From Verrucomicrobiota bacterium (lineage in GTDB: Bacteria; Verrucomicrobiota; Verrucomicrobiia; Verrucomicrobiales; Verrucomicrobiaceae), in the NCBI GenBank assembly GCA_009885695.1, contig VFKE01000022.1:1-64000 (forward strand): a stretch of 64,000 nt of DNA, in the 5' to 3' direction. The position numbers and the translations under genes were made by a program. Positions 28,928 through 38,845 of the stretch are shown piece after piece (position 1 is the stretch's first letter; each line of letters begins with the position of its first letter). The notes under the pieces were generated by a model, which was given only the letters and a program-made list of their open reading frames with translations, had not been told where the DNA came from and made no database searches.

Positions 28928-31319
28928 GAAGAAATTGAGATGGCTTTGGAAGCTGGGCCTGGGGTCGATCATCATGGCTGCGTGCGCATGGTGGGCGCTT
29001 CCCTGGGCTGTCCCGTTGCCGGAGAAACTGCTCCAGCCGCTTCAGGCATCGCCCACTTTTCTTGCCACCGATGGAACACCGCTGCGCCAGATGCTCAGTG
29101 CTGATGGTCAGCGCGTGGCATCTCTGGTGAGTTTGGAGGATATTCCCTATGACCTTATTCACGCCACGCTCGCAGCTGAGGACCGGCGGTACTTTTCGCA
29201 TGGCGGCGTGGATCTTGCCGCCATCGCCCGCGCGACGTGGGACAACCTGATGGCGCGTCGTGTCGTGTCCGGCGCCTCGACCATCACCCAGCAACTGGCG
29301 AAAATTTCCGCCGGTGGTCCCAGGCCGCGCCGCTTGTGGACAAAGGTGATCGAAGCTCTTCAGGCCCGACGCCTTGAAATGACCTGGAGCAAGGATCGCA
29401 TCCTCACAGAATATTTGAATCGCGTTGGCTACGGCAATCTGCTGACCGGCTGTGCCAGCGCGGCCCAAGGGTATTTGGACAAGCCGTTGCACGATCTTTC
29501 TCCAGCCGAATGCGCCTTCCTCGCTTCGCTGCCGCAGGCTCCGTCGCGGCTCAACCCCTTCAAAAATTTCAAGGCGGCGCAGACGCGGCAGAAGTTCGTT
29601 CTCGATGGCATGGTCGAGCGTGGCTGGCTCACTGCTGAGAAACGGTTGCTCGCGAGTGAAGAGAAAATTGTGTTGCAGCGTTTCAACGGCGGCTTCGAAG
29701 CACCGCACGCCATTGAGCTGGCTTGTGGCACAGGCTTGCAGCCTGTGTGTGGAACCGGCATTCTGCCGGCTGAAACGCAAGCGGGCAAAATGCCCGCTTT
29801 ACACACAGGTTCAAAACCTGTGCCACAAGTTGTACGCACCACGATCCTGCCAAATCTGCAGATGCGCGTGGAATCGATCATCGCCCGCCGGCTGGCCACG
29901 CTGCGAGATCGTCATGTGACACAAGCCGCTGCGGTGGTCATTGAGAATAAAACGGGCCGAGTGCTGGCGCTGGCCGGCTCCCGTGATTTTTTTTCCAATG
30001 AAGGCGGACAGATCAACGGCGCGTGGGCGCCTCATTCCGCAGGTTCGGCGGTGAAGCCCTTCACTTACCTGCTGGCGTTGCAGCGCGGGTTCACTCCCGC
30101 TTCGATCATCCCCGACCTGCCCATCGAATTCAGCACGCCCGGCGGCATTTACCGGCCGGAGAATTACGATCATCGCCACTACGGCCCGGTGACGTTGCGC
30201 GCGGCGCTGGGTGCTTCGTTGAACATTCCCGCCGTGCGAGTGTTGAAACAGATCGGCGGCGAGAAGGCATTGTATGACACGCTGCAAAACCTCGGCATCA
30301 CCTCGCTCACGGAGCCGCCGGATCATTACGGTCTGGGTCTAACCATTGGCAATGCGCCCATGCGACTTCTGGAACTGACTAACGCCTATGCCTGTCTCGC
30401 GCGCCTTGGTGAATACAAACCGTGGATCCTGCTGGCCGATGCGCCGGAAGCGGCGAACAGACGCGTGTTTCCACGCGAGGTGTGTTATCAGATTGCGGAC
30501 ATCCTTGGAGACAATCAGGCGCGCGTTCCAACCTTCGGTCCCTGGTCGGTCATCCGGCTGCCCTTCAAGGTCGCAGTGAAGACCGGCACCAGCCGGAACT
30601 ATCGCGACAACTGGACGCTCGGCTATTCGCCGGAGTTCACGGTGGGAGTGTGGGCGGGCAACTTCGATCATACGCCGATGGAAAACGTATCTGGCGTCAC
30701 GGGTGCGGGGCCGATCTTCCGTGACATTTTTCTGCGCCTGCGGGAATCGTCCGGTACCAGCTGGTTTGACGCACCGGCCGGGATCGTTCATGCAAAGATT
30801 GATCCGCGCACGGGACGTCGGGTGCCGGAAACCGGGATGGTGGTTCGCATGAGCCGGCCTGAGGTTTTTGTCAGCGGCTCGCTGCCCGACGAAGCAACGA
30901 TGAAGGATTACGAAGCGGAGTCGGGTCGTGCGTATCTGTCGGACGATTATGCAAAATGGATTTCCCAAGGAGATCAATGGCTGACGGGGCTTGTTTGCCT
31001 GAGGCCGACGACGGTGGCGTTACTGCCGCCGCGCATTCTTTCGCCCACGGATGGGAGCGTCTTGTTTCTGGATCCTGATCTGCCAGAAGAAGGTCGAAGG
31101 CTGTTGTTGCGGGCGCAGGAGAGTGAGTCGGTAAACTGGGATTCGCCGACGTTGCGCATCGACGGGAACGATGGTGCTCCGGTGGCATGGCTGATTCCGG
31201 GTCGTCATGAGATCACAGCGTTCCACCGGAAATCCGGCTTGCAGACGACGGTGTCGGTCGAGGTGCGGGATGCGTCGGAGCTCGCGGCACAGCGAAGGAG
31301 CAAGTTGCTGGTCAGGTGA
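28902..31319 (+). CDS. pbpC: penicillin-binding protein 1C (transglycosylase/transpeptidase)
   Basis: GT51 AAEDRRYFSHGGVD, GASTITQQLAK; transpeptidase SAGSAVKPFTYLLAL, KTGTSRNYRDNW; downstream of A2M as in E. coli yfhM-pbpC. Confidence 0.95.
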   Translation: MSFFTSAATKKLRWLWKLGLGSIIMAACAWWALPWAVPLPEKLLQPLQASPTFLATDGTPLRQMLSADGQRVASLVSLEDIPYDLIHATLAAEDRRYFSHGGVDLAAIARATWDNLMARRVVSGASTITQQLAKISAGGPRPRRLWTKVIEALQARRLEMTWSKDRILTEYLNRVGYGNLLTGCASAAQGYLDKPLHDLSPAECAFLASLPQAPSRLNPFKNFKAAQTRQKFVLDGMVERGWLTAEKRLLASEEKIVLQRFNGGFEAPHAIELACGTGLQPVCGTGILPAETQAGKMPALHTGSKPVPQVVRTTILPNLQMRVESIIARRLATLRDRHVTQAAAVVIENKTGRVLALAGSRDFFSNEGGQINGAWAPHSAGSAVKPFTYLLALQRGFTPASIIPDLPIEFSTPGGIYRPENYDHRHYGPVTLRAALGASLNIPAVRVLKQIGGEKALYDTLQNLGITSLTEPPDHYGLGLTIGNAPMRLLELTNAYACLARLGEYKPWILLADAPEAANRRVFPREVCYQIADILGDNQARVPTFGPWSVIRLPFKVAVKTGTSRNYRDNWTLGYSPEFTVGVWAGNFDHTPMENVSGVTGAGPIFRDIFLRLRESSGTSWFDAPAGIVHAKIDPRTGRRVPETGMVVRMSRPEVFVSGSLPDEATMKDYEAESGRAYLSDDYAKWISQGDQWLTGLVCLRPTTVALLPPRILSPTDGSVLFLDPDLPEEGRRLLLRAQESESVNWDSPTLRIDGNDGAPVAWLIPGRHEITAFHRKSGLQTTVSVEVRDASELAAQRRSKLLVR
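29722..29829. repeat. REPIN-like element inserted in frame inside pbpC (108 bp)
   Basis: CTTGTGGCACAGGCTTGCAGCCTGTGTGT ... ACACACAGGTTCAAAACCTGTGCCACAAG; four-hairpin architecture as at 8423-8550. Confidence 0.9.
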
Positions 31320-31546
31320 GGCCCGTCCGCATCATCATATGAAAGACCGGAAATTCTCGTGTCGCTTTTTCTTCAAGCTGGAGCCTCCTATTGCTTCCTC
31401 GAATTTTCCCCAAGGAGCGGCGCATTTTATACCGCCGCCGAAGCCACCTCTGCCCACGCAGACACATAGTGGGTTTATTATCCCAAATCTGCGTGAATCA
31501 GCGTAATCAGCGAATAAATTTTTCTCGCTAAACTTTCAAATTTCGT

Positions 31547-31870
31547 TCAGTCCGAAAGATATTCCGTAACGGCACGCTCCAGCTTTTGCAGGTCGGCTGG
31601 CGATAAGAACGTGATCGCATTCAAGAGCCTGGATTTCGCCGCCTGCCGGATGCCAGGAATGACGGCGAAGCTGGGTTTCCTTCCGCCTGCGGACAATCTG
31701 ACGCGCAGTGGCCAGATTTCACCGGCTTGGGTGGAAAGCGGAATCACGGCGACCGTGTCCAATCGGGCATTGAGTGTGCTGTTGGAGAGCACAACAGCAG
31801 GGCGCACCTTGCCCAACTCCGGTGGATGAGCGTCGCTTAAATTGACCCAAACCACCGTCCCGCGTTTCAT
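31547..31870 (-). CDS. PemK/MazF-family toxin
   Basis: MKRGTVVWVNLSDAHPPELGKVRPAVVLSNSTLNARLDTVAVIPLST; ATGA overlap with antitoxin. Confidence 0.92.
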   Translation of the reverse strand: MKRGTVVWVNLSDAHPPELGKVRPAVVLSNSTLNARLDTVAVIPLSTQAGEIWPLRVRLSAGGRKPSFAVIPGIRQAAKSRLLNAITFLSPADLQKLERAVTEYLSD

Positions 31871-32112
31871 GGTTTGCGGCGTTTTGGAGAACTGGCCAGC
31901 GGCGCGGACTCCCATGATGACAGCCACGCGGCTTCGTTTTTGTTTCCTTTCAGCAGCGTGCCATAAGCATCCGCGGCGGACTCCAGTGCGCGGTGTTTTT
32001 CCTCGCGTGCGACCAGCTCGCGCACGAACCCGGTCAGCGACTGCGCGCCCGGCTTCATCCGCTTGATGGCCGAGTGCAGTACGGGATCAAGTTTGATGGT
32101 TGTCGCCTGCAT
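31867..32112 (-). CDS. ribbon-helix-helix-type antitoxin
   Basis: MQATTIKLDPVLHSAIKRMKPGAQSLTGFVRELVAREE; directly upstream of MazF toxin; ORF extends to 32148. Confidence 0.78.
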   Translation of the reverse strand: MQATTIKLDPVLHSAIKRMKPGAQSLTGFVRELVAREEKHRALESAADAYGTLLKGNKNEAAWLSSWESAPLASSPKRRKP

Positions 32113-32213
32113 ATACTCGAAAGGTATATTTCCATCGTAATTTGTCAACTATTGGCGTCCGTTGTCGCCGCATTATTCATGCGGATTGATTTCATTGCTG
32201 TTCATATCAAAGA

Positions 32214-33101
32214 TTAGCGGCGTTGCGCGCGATATTTTTCGATCTCAGCCCTGATGTGTTCCGCCCGGTTTCCCGGATCCGGATGGGTACTCATGATTTC
32301 GAGCCGATTGGAGCCGCCCGATGCTTTCTTGAGGACGGCCATGACCCTGATGAGGGCTTCGGGGTCGTAGCCAGATTCGATGAGGAAGCGCACCCCGAGC
32401 GTGTCGGACTCAATCTCATCGTCGCGTCCATACTTCAATGTCACCAGTTGGTTCACCATCTGAGCCATGCGCGCCGCATCGTAGCCGCCCTCACTGCCTG
32501 TGGCTCCTATGACGATGGCAGTGGTGATGCCGTTGAAAAGGTTGTTCTTGGCGATCTGCTCCGAAGAATGCCGGCCCACGACATGCCCGATCTCATGCCC
32601 GAGCACGCCGGCGATTTCGTCCTCGCTGCCGAGCATCCGGTAAAGCGCCTCGGTCATGAATATTTGTCCGCCGGGCAGCGCGAAGGCATTCACCACCTGG
32701 CGGTCGGCCAGAAGATGAAACTCAAACTGATAAGGAGTGCGGCCCGCATCGGTTGAGCGGACGATCTTCTGACCAATGCGGTTCACATGACTGCGCGCGG
32801 AGGCGTCAGGCGACAGTCCTCCGTGCTGCGCTGCCATCTCGGCACGGGAGGCGAGTCCCATCTGGATTTCGGCATGGTGATCAAGATCGAGGTGCTGCTT
32901 TCGGCCGGTGAAGTGGTTGACCTCGGCGGGCGTGCTAAAATAGCGGATCACAGCAAACGCAGCGATCAGCAGGATGATGACCAGCCGCCCGCTGCATCCT
33001 GACAGCGGCGAGCGCCGGGACCCGAAGCCCTGGCTGCTTCCGTCGCCAAAAGCTGGTTGGATGTGGAAAAGTTTGCGATACACGGCGGATGTTCGTTGCA
33101 T
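32214..33101 (-). CDS. M48 family membrane-anchored metalloprotease
   Basis: HEIGHVVGRHSSEQ (HExxH), N-terminal TM, STHPDPGNRAEHI. Confidence 0.93.
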   Translation of the reverse strand: MQRTSAVYRKLFHIQPAFGDGSSQGFGSRRSPLSGCSGRLVIILLIAAFAVIRYFSTPAEVNHFTGRKQHLDLDHHAEIQMGLASRAEMAAQHGGLSPDASARSHVNRIGQKIVRSTDAGRTPYQFEFHLLADRQVVNAFALPGGQIFMTEALYRMLGSEDEIAGVLGHEIGHVVGRHSSEQIAKNNLFNGITTAIVIGATGSEGGYDAARMAQMVNQLVTLKYGRDDEIESDTLGVRFLIESGYDPEALIRVMAVLKKASGGSNRLEIMSTHPDPGNRAEHIRAEIEKYRAQRR

Positions 33102-33209
33102 TCAGTTTAGCGGAAAAGTCCGGCGCTGAAAGTCCCGGTTTATGAAAAGTGTCGCGGCTTGGGCTGGTTGTCTTTGCAATTGCGTGTCCCTGCCTATGAT
33201 ACACAGCTC

Positions 33210-34574
33210 ATGATTTCACCAGACATTCGTAATCTGCTTGCCAGAACTTCGCCTGAGGGGGGTGTCACTGCGCAGGGTTGGGTTCGCACCCGGCGCGATT
33301 CCAAAGCTTGCACGTTCATTGAGATTAACGACGGCTCCTGCCTGCGCGGACTTCAAGTCGTGGCCGACAACAGCTTGTCCTGCGCCGGACTTTATCCAAA
33401 GATCCTCACCGGCGCATCCATCCGTGTGATGGGTGATCTCGTGGCGTCTCCCGGCGGGAAACAGGCATTTGAACTGCTGGCGAAGGACTTGGAAATCATC
33501 GGAGAGGCGGACCCGGCGTATCCGCTGCAAAAGAAGGGGCACACGACGGAGTTTCTGCGCGAGATCGCGCATCTTCGTCCGCGCACCAATTTGCTGGGGA
33601 GCGTGTTCCGGGTGCGCAGCCGGATGGCCCATGCTGTTAACACTTTCTTCCAGGAGCGCGGTTTCTTCTACATTCACACGCCGATCATCACTTCCAGCGA
33701 TTGCGAGGGGGCAGGGGAGATGTTTCGCGTCACGACCTTGCCCCAAGGTTCGACAGCCAAGCCGGAGGCGGATTTTTTTGGCAAGCCGGCCTATCTCACG
33801 GTCAGTGGTCAGTTGCAGGGGGAGGTCTTCGCCTGCGCCATGGGAAAAATTTACACGTTCGGCCCCACCTTCCGTGCGGAGAACTCCAATACGGCGCGTC
33901 ATGCAGCGGAGTTCTGGATGATCGAGCCGGAGATGGCCTTCTATGATCTGGAGGCGGACATGACGCTGGCCGAGGAACACATCAAATACCTCCTGCGCGT
34001 GCTTTTCGAAACCTGCGGCGAGGAACTGGAGTTCTTCAACAAGTTCGTCGACAAGGAGCTGATCGCACGGCTGCAACACACGCTCGACAGTCCGTTCCAG
34101 CGCGTGACTTACACGGAGGCTGTGGATTTGCTTCTGAAGTCAGGGCGCAAGTTCGAGTATCCGGTGGAGTGGGGACAGAATCTACAGAGCGAGCATGAAC
34201 GGTTTCTCGCGGAGGAGCACTTTAAAAGCCCCGTCACTGTTTATAACTATCCACGGAGTCTGAAGCCGTTTTACATGCGGCAGAATGACGATGGCCGGAC
34301 GGTGGCCGCAATGGATGTGCTGGTGCCGGGCATCGGTGAGATCATTGGCGGGAGCCAGCGCGAGGAGCGACTGGAACTTCTTGAAGCGGCGATGATCGCC
34401 CAGGGTCTCAATCCTGAAACTTATCGCTGGTATTCCGACTTGCGGCGCTACGGCACGGTGCCGCACAGCGGTTATGGACTCGGCTTCGAACGGTTTCTCA
34501 TGTTTGCCACCGGCGTGGGCAACATCCGCGATGTGATTCCATTTGCCCGAACGCCGGGTCACGCGGACTTTTGA
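33210..34574 (+). CDS. asnS: asparaginyl-tRNA synthetase
   Basis: [87 protein letters not shown]. Confidence 0.96.
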   Translation: MISPDIRNLLARTSPEGGVTAQGWVRTRRDSKACTFIEINDGSCLRGLQVVADNSLSCAGLYPKILTGASIRVMGDLVASPGGKQAFELLAKDLEIIGEADPAYPLQKKGHTTEFLREIAHLRPRTNLLGSVFRVRSRMAHAVNTFFQERGFFYIHTPIITSSDCEGAGEMFRVTTLPQGSTAKPEADFFGKPAYLTVSGQLQGEVFACAMGKIYTFGPTFRAENSNTARHAAEFWMIEPEMAFYDLEADMTLAEEHIKYLLRVLFETCGEELEFFNKFVDKELIARLQHTLDSPFQRVTYTEAVDLLLKSGRKFEYPVEWGQNLQSEHERFLAEEHFKSPVTVYNYPRSLKPFYMRQNDDGRTVAAMDVLVPGIGEIIGGSQREERLELLEAAMIAQGLNPETYRWYSDLRRYGTVPHSGYGLGFERFLMFATGVGNIRDVIPFARTPGHADF

Positions 34575-34608
34575 TGGCGTCGAGTGCCACCGGCAGCAGA
34601 TATTCTTT

Positions 34609-35454
34609 ATGATACGATGGGTCATATTCTTTCATTTGTTGGTTTTACAAGCGGTGTCTGTTTGTGAGGAAACAAATCCGTTGCGCGTCTCCCTCGTGAC
34701 TGAGGCGTCTGCCATTGTTCCCGGCGAGTCGTTTTATGTCGGGCTGGATTTGCAACATCGGGAAGGTGACCACACTTACTGGAAATTTCCGGGCATTGTT
34801 GGCGTGCCGACCGGGATGGAGTGGAAGCTGCCGGAGGGATTTGAAGCCGGACCGATTGAGTGGACTGAGCCGCATCGCGTCCTGATGTATCAGATCAAGG
34901 CCCAAGGCTACGAAGGCAGCACGCTGCTGCCCATCAAGATCACAGCGCCCAAGACTTTGCAGCCAGGAACCACGGTGGTCTTGGCGGGGCAGGCCTCGTG
35001 GATGTGCTGTGGCCGGGTGTGCAACCCGGGGGTAAGGGATTTGTCGCTCGAGATGAAGGTCGCTCCCGAAAGTGAACTGGATGGGAAATGGCATGCTAAA
35101 TTCAATGCCGCCCGCGCTGCGGCACCGCGTCCGCTGGCTGGTTGGAATGCGGAGGCGAAACGTGCGGGCGCTGAGGTGCATCTCAAGCTGTCGGCCCAAA
35201 CCGATGAGGCGAAGCAACGGGCTGCTGCGATCAAAGAGATGATTTTCTTCACAGATGACGGATTGATCAATGCCGACAAGCCGCAGACTTTTTCCAGCCC
35301 GGAACCTGGAGTGCTGGTGATGAAACTGATCATTTCCGAATACGCGAGCGATCCCAAGGCCAAGGAGCTGAGCGGCATCTTGCAGACGCCGCAGGGATGG
35401 TCGGCGGATGGAACTGTGAAATCCGTTATCTTGCGGGTAAAGCTTGCCGAATGA
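34609..35454 (+). CDS. secreted protein with DsbD N-terminal-like (thiol:disulfide interchange) domain
   Basis: ETNPLRVSLVTEASAIVPGESFYVGLDLQHREGDHTYWKFPG...ASWMCCGRVCNPG. Confidence 0.75.
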   Translation: MIRWVIFFHLLVLQAVSVCEETNPLRVSLVTEASAIVPGESFYVGLDLQHREGDHTYWKFPGIVGVPTGMEWKLPEGFEAGPIEWTEPHRVLMYQIKAQGYEGSTLLPIKITAPKTLQPGTTVVLAGQASWMCCGRVCNPGVRDLSLEMKVAPESELDGKWHAKFNAARAAAPRPLAGWNAEAKRAGAEVHLKLSAQTDEAKQRAAAIKEMIFFTDDGLINADKPQTFSSPEPGVLVMKLIISEYASDPKAKELSGILQTPQGWSADGTVKSVILRVKLAE

Positions 35455-36695
35455 ATCCAGTGACCAGTTCCGAACCACGAAGGCAGCCCAGAGGATTCAT
35501 GGAACAGCCTTTTGCGTATCATCATGAGCTGGAACTGCGCATCGAAACGCTGACGAACCTCGGCCAGGGGCTTGGTAGAATCGATGGCTGGGTGGTGATG
35601 GTGCCCTTTGCGCTGCCCGGCGAACTCGTGGTCGCTCGCATTCACCGAAATCATAAGAACTACAGCGAAGCGGACTTGATGCGCATCATTGAGCATTCGC
35701 CGTCGCGCGTCGAACCGCGTTGCCCGCTATTTTCAAAGTGCGGTGGCTGCCAGTATCAGAATCTGGGTTATGAAGCGCAACTGGTGTGGAAGCGTCAGCA
35801 GCTGGCGGAACTGCTGAAACACATGGCGCGCATCGAGTTTCCCGTTGAGGAAGTCATTGCTTCGCCGCGCGACTTTGGCTATCGCTCGAAGATCACGCCG
35901 CATTTTCCCGTGCCCCACGATGGCAAGATCAGCGCGATCGGCTTCCTCGAAGCTGGCAGCCGGACTCGCATCCGGGACGTGCCACGCTGCGAGATCGCCA
36001 TGCCGGAGATTAACGAGCGATTGTCATCGCTGCGGGAGGAAATTTTTCGCACCGGTCCAGCCCGCTACAAAAAAGGCGCGACCCTTCTGCTGCGGGCCGC
36101 AGGCGGTCGCATTCTTACGGACAACAAGGACATCGCCATCGAAGAAGTTGATGGCATCCGCTTTGAGTTTCAGGCGGGAGACTTCTTTCAGAACAATCCC
36201 TTTATCCTGCCTGCGTTTGTCCGCCATGTCGCGGCTGAGGCTTCGCAGCACGGAGCCTCGCATCTGATCGATGCCTACTGCGGAAGCGGGCTTTTTGCCC
36301 TGGGCTGCGCGAAGCATTTCAAGCATGTTACGGGCATCGAGATTTCCGCCGCCGCCGTGGCCAAGGCGGCTCACAATGCGGCCCTCAATGGGCTGACGCA
36401 CTGCAAGTTTGTTTCCGGCAGTGCCGAGCACATCTTCGAGGGCATTGAATATCCTCCGGACGATTCCGCGGTGATTATTGATCCTCCGCGCGCCGGGTGC
36501 AGTGAGGATTTTCTCAAGCAGCTTTTCCAGTTCGGCCCAGCGACCGTGGTTTATGTTTCCTGCAATCCCGCCACCCAGATGCGCGATCTTGCTAAATTTA
36601 GCGAAGCCGGTTACGCGCTGAGCAAAGTGCAGCCTTTTGACCTCTTTCCACAGACGAAGCATCTTGAGTGTGTCATGACGCTGACCAGAAAGTAA
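35451..36695 (+). CDS. RumA/TrmA-family RNA (uracil-5-)-methyltransferase with TRAM domain and 4Fe-4S motif
   Basis: CPLFSKCGGCQYQ; YCGSGLFALGCA; VIIDPPRAGCS; VYVSCNPATQMRDL. Confidence 0.94.
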   Translation: MNPVTSSEPRRQPRGFMEQPFAYHHELELRIETLTNLGQGLGRIDGWVVMVPFALPGELVVARIHRNHKNYSEADLMRIIEHSPSRVEPRCPLFSKCGGCQYQNLGYEAQLVWKRQQLAELLKHMARIEFPVEEVIASPRDFGYRSKITPHFPVPHDGKISAIGFLEAGSRTRIRDVPRCEIAMPEINERLSSLREEIFRTGPARYKKGATLLLRAAGGRILTDNKDIAIEEVDGIRFEFQAGDFFQNNPFILPAFVRHVAAEASQHGASHLIDAYCGSGLFALGCAKHFKHVTGIEISAAAVAKAAHNAALNGLTHCKFVSGSAEHIFEGIEYPPDDSAVIIDPPRAGCSEDFLKQLFQFGPATVVYVSCNPATQMRDLAKFSEAGYALSKVQPFDLFPQTKHLECVMTLTRK

Positions 36696-36732
36696 AAGAC
36701 CTTTGTAAAACAACAAGGGCTGGCTCTGGATT

Positions 36733-37422
36733 TTATTTCGTGTCACCTTCGGCTGCGATGCTGTTCAGCCATCCAGCCTCCATAAGGGTGTCGAGATAGA
36801 CCACGTTATCCTGTGGCTTGAATATCTTACCGGCTTTAGAGACCCATTTTTTTGCTTCCTCAGCGTCAGTTAATTGAAATGCAAAGGCGGATTTAATGTA
36901 ATAGTAGGCTGGAGTGTCGCCCATGAAGGTGAATCCGGTGGACGTTTTTTCTGCCTCTGCGACTTTCCCCTGTTTCAACTGGCAGATGACGATTTTGAAC
37001 TGAACCAGATGGCGGACGTCCTCCCGGAGTTTTATGAAATCAACGAGCAGTTTGGTGAAACCTGCCTCTGCCTCGGCGTATTTGTGCTCGACATAAAGCA
37101 ACTCCGTCTTGTTAAACTTAGGTTCGAATGCCGCTGGCATCAGCTTCTCCGCAAATTCGAAGCATTCCCGCGCCTTGACATAGTCGCGCAGGGGAGGCGC
37201 CGTATAAACGCTGCCGCGCACATTCGCGATGTAGGCGTTTCCGGGGGAAATGGCATCGGCTTCATCAAGTTTTTTCAGCGCCTCGTAGCTCTGCTGTTTC
37301 TGCTGCAACTGGCGGACTTCTTCGATTATGGCTTTGACGCGCGGATCAATCGGCGACGTGGTCTGAGCCTGAAGCAAAGTGGCACCAGCAAGCAATACGA
37401 GCAGGATACGAGAGTATAGCAT
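36733..37422 (-). CDS. hypothetical secreted TPR-like protein
   Basis: signal peptide MLYSRILLVLLAGATLLQA; helical repeats. Confidence 0.6.
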   Translation of the reverse strand: MLYSRILLVLLAGATLLQAQTTSPIDPRVKAIIEEVRQLQQKQQSYEALKKLDEADAISPGNAYIANVRGSVYTAPPLRDYVKARECFEFAEKLMPAAFEPKFNKTELLYVEHKYAEAEAGFTKLLVDFIKLREDVRHLVQFKIVICQLKQGKVAEAEKTSTGFTFMGDTPAYYYIKSAFAFQLTDAEEAKKWVSKAGKIFKPQDNVVYLDTLMEAGWLNSIAAEGDTK

Positions 37423-37471
37423 GGGGTAAAGTAAGAGACTATCCGCGTCCGACAAACGAAATATATGTCGC

Positions 37472-38629
37472 TCAGTAAACGTCGCGCCGGTATCGTTTGG
37501 CTGCTTTCATGGTCTCGAGGTATTCCAGCGCTTGCTCTGACGTTTTTCCACCTTCCTTGGCGATGATTTCTTGCAAGGCCTTGTCGACGTCGGCAGCCAT
37601 GCGCGAGGCATCGCCGCACACATAAAATATCGCGCCGTGTTCCAGCCAGTCGAAAAGCAGTCGCCCATGTTCCAGCATCTTGTGTTGCACATAAAGCTTC
37701 TGCGCCTGATCGCGCGAGAATGCAGTGTCCATCCGGCGCAGGGTCCCGTCGGCGAGATAACTCTGCCATTCGTCCTCGTAGAAAAAGCAGGTCGCACGAT
37801 TGATCTCGCCAAAGAAAAGCCAGGCATCACCACGGGCACCGGTGGCGCGTCGTTCCTGGCAGAAGGCGCGGAACGGGGCGATGCCGGTGCCGGGTCCGCA
37901 CATGATGATAGGTGAGTCGTCGTTCGGTTCGGGAAGACGGAATCCCGCGCCCGATTTGATGAAGGTGGGCAGCGGAGAACCTAGGGTCACACGATCTGCG
38001 AAGAAGGTGGAGCACACGCCGTTGCGTTGGCGGCCGCGGCTCTCGTAGCGGACGGTGGCGATGGTAAGATGCACCTGGTCAGGAAATGCCTTCAGACTGG
38101 ATGAAATCGAGTAAAGCCGGACATTGAGACGGCGAAGAAGCCCGATAAATTCTGCGGGTTCAAACTTTGCCGCCGGGTTCTCATTGAGGACGTCGAGCAC
38201 ATCGCGGCCCAAATTGTATTTTTTCAATTCATCCTTCTTCTCCAGCGTAGTGAGATCAAGCAGTGCGTTGTCACCCGTCTTGGCCGCGACCGCCTTGAGC
38301 AGCTTGCCGTCGAATTCAGTGATGGCCGAGACTGCTGTCAGGACATCCCTTATTGTTCCTTCACCTCCTTTGGGGTTGGGCACGGTTTCGGTGCCGGAGA
38401 AGCCGAGTGCCGTGATGATGGAGCCGACAAGCTCAGGGTCGTTTTGCGGCTGCACAGCAAGCGAGTCGCCCGGAGTGAATTCCATGCCACTGCCAGAAAG
38501 ATCAATCTCGTAGTGCCAGGTGCTCTTGGTCGCACCGGGTCGGGTCAGTTCATGCGCGACTTTCAGGCGAGCAATGCAGGGATTCTTGACTCCGTAGGGA
38601 GATTTTGCTGATGCGGTTTCGGAACTCAT
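37472..38629 (-). CDS. sulfite reductase flavoprotein-like (CysJ FAD/NADPH domains, no flavodoxin domain)
   Basis: FTPGDSLAVQPQNDPELV, RLYSISSS, GVCSTFFADR, MCGPGTGIAPFRAFCQER, YVCGDASRMAADVDKALQEI. Confidence 0.9.
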   Translation of the reverse strand: MSSETASAKSPYGVKNPCIARLKVAHELTRPGATKSTWHYEIDLSGSGMEFTPGDSLAVQPQNDPELVGSIITALGFSGTETVPNPKGGEGTIRDVLTAVSAITEFDGKLLKAVAAKTGDNALLDLTTLEKKDELKKYNLGRDVLDVLNENPAAKFEPAEFIGLLRRLNVRLYSISSSLKAFPDQVHLTIATVRYESRGRQRNGVCSTFFADRVTLGSPLPTFIKSGAGFRLPEPNDDSPIIMCGPGTGIAPFRAFCQERRATGARGDAWLFFGEINRATCFFYEDEWQSYLADGTLRRMDTAFSRDQAQKLYVQHKMLEHGRLLFDWLEHGAIFYVCGDASRMAADVDKALQEIIAKEGGKTSEQALEYLETMKAAKRYRRDVY

Positions 38630-38845
38630 GAGAATGGCGGAAAACGTAGGGATGCGACATGGGAAGTCAAGATGCCTCCGTGGGATGTCGCCTTGGGGTC
38701 ATTCCACCTCCGACTCGAAACTCTTCTCCTCCTAAATGATGAATTTTTTGTGTCCGGGTGGCATCCGGCCGAGGGCGCAACTTCGATTTGACCGGTGCCC
38801 CCCAGTGAAGCAAGGGCCATAAATTCTCGAACCGTTGCCCGGACT

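Noticed and set aside
31320-31546. Intergenic region downstream of pbpC as a possible ncRNA or repeat
   Set aside because: No convincing hairpin, promoter or second copy found by eye.
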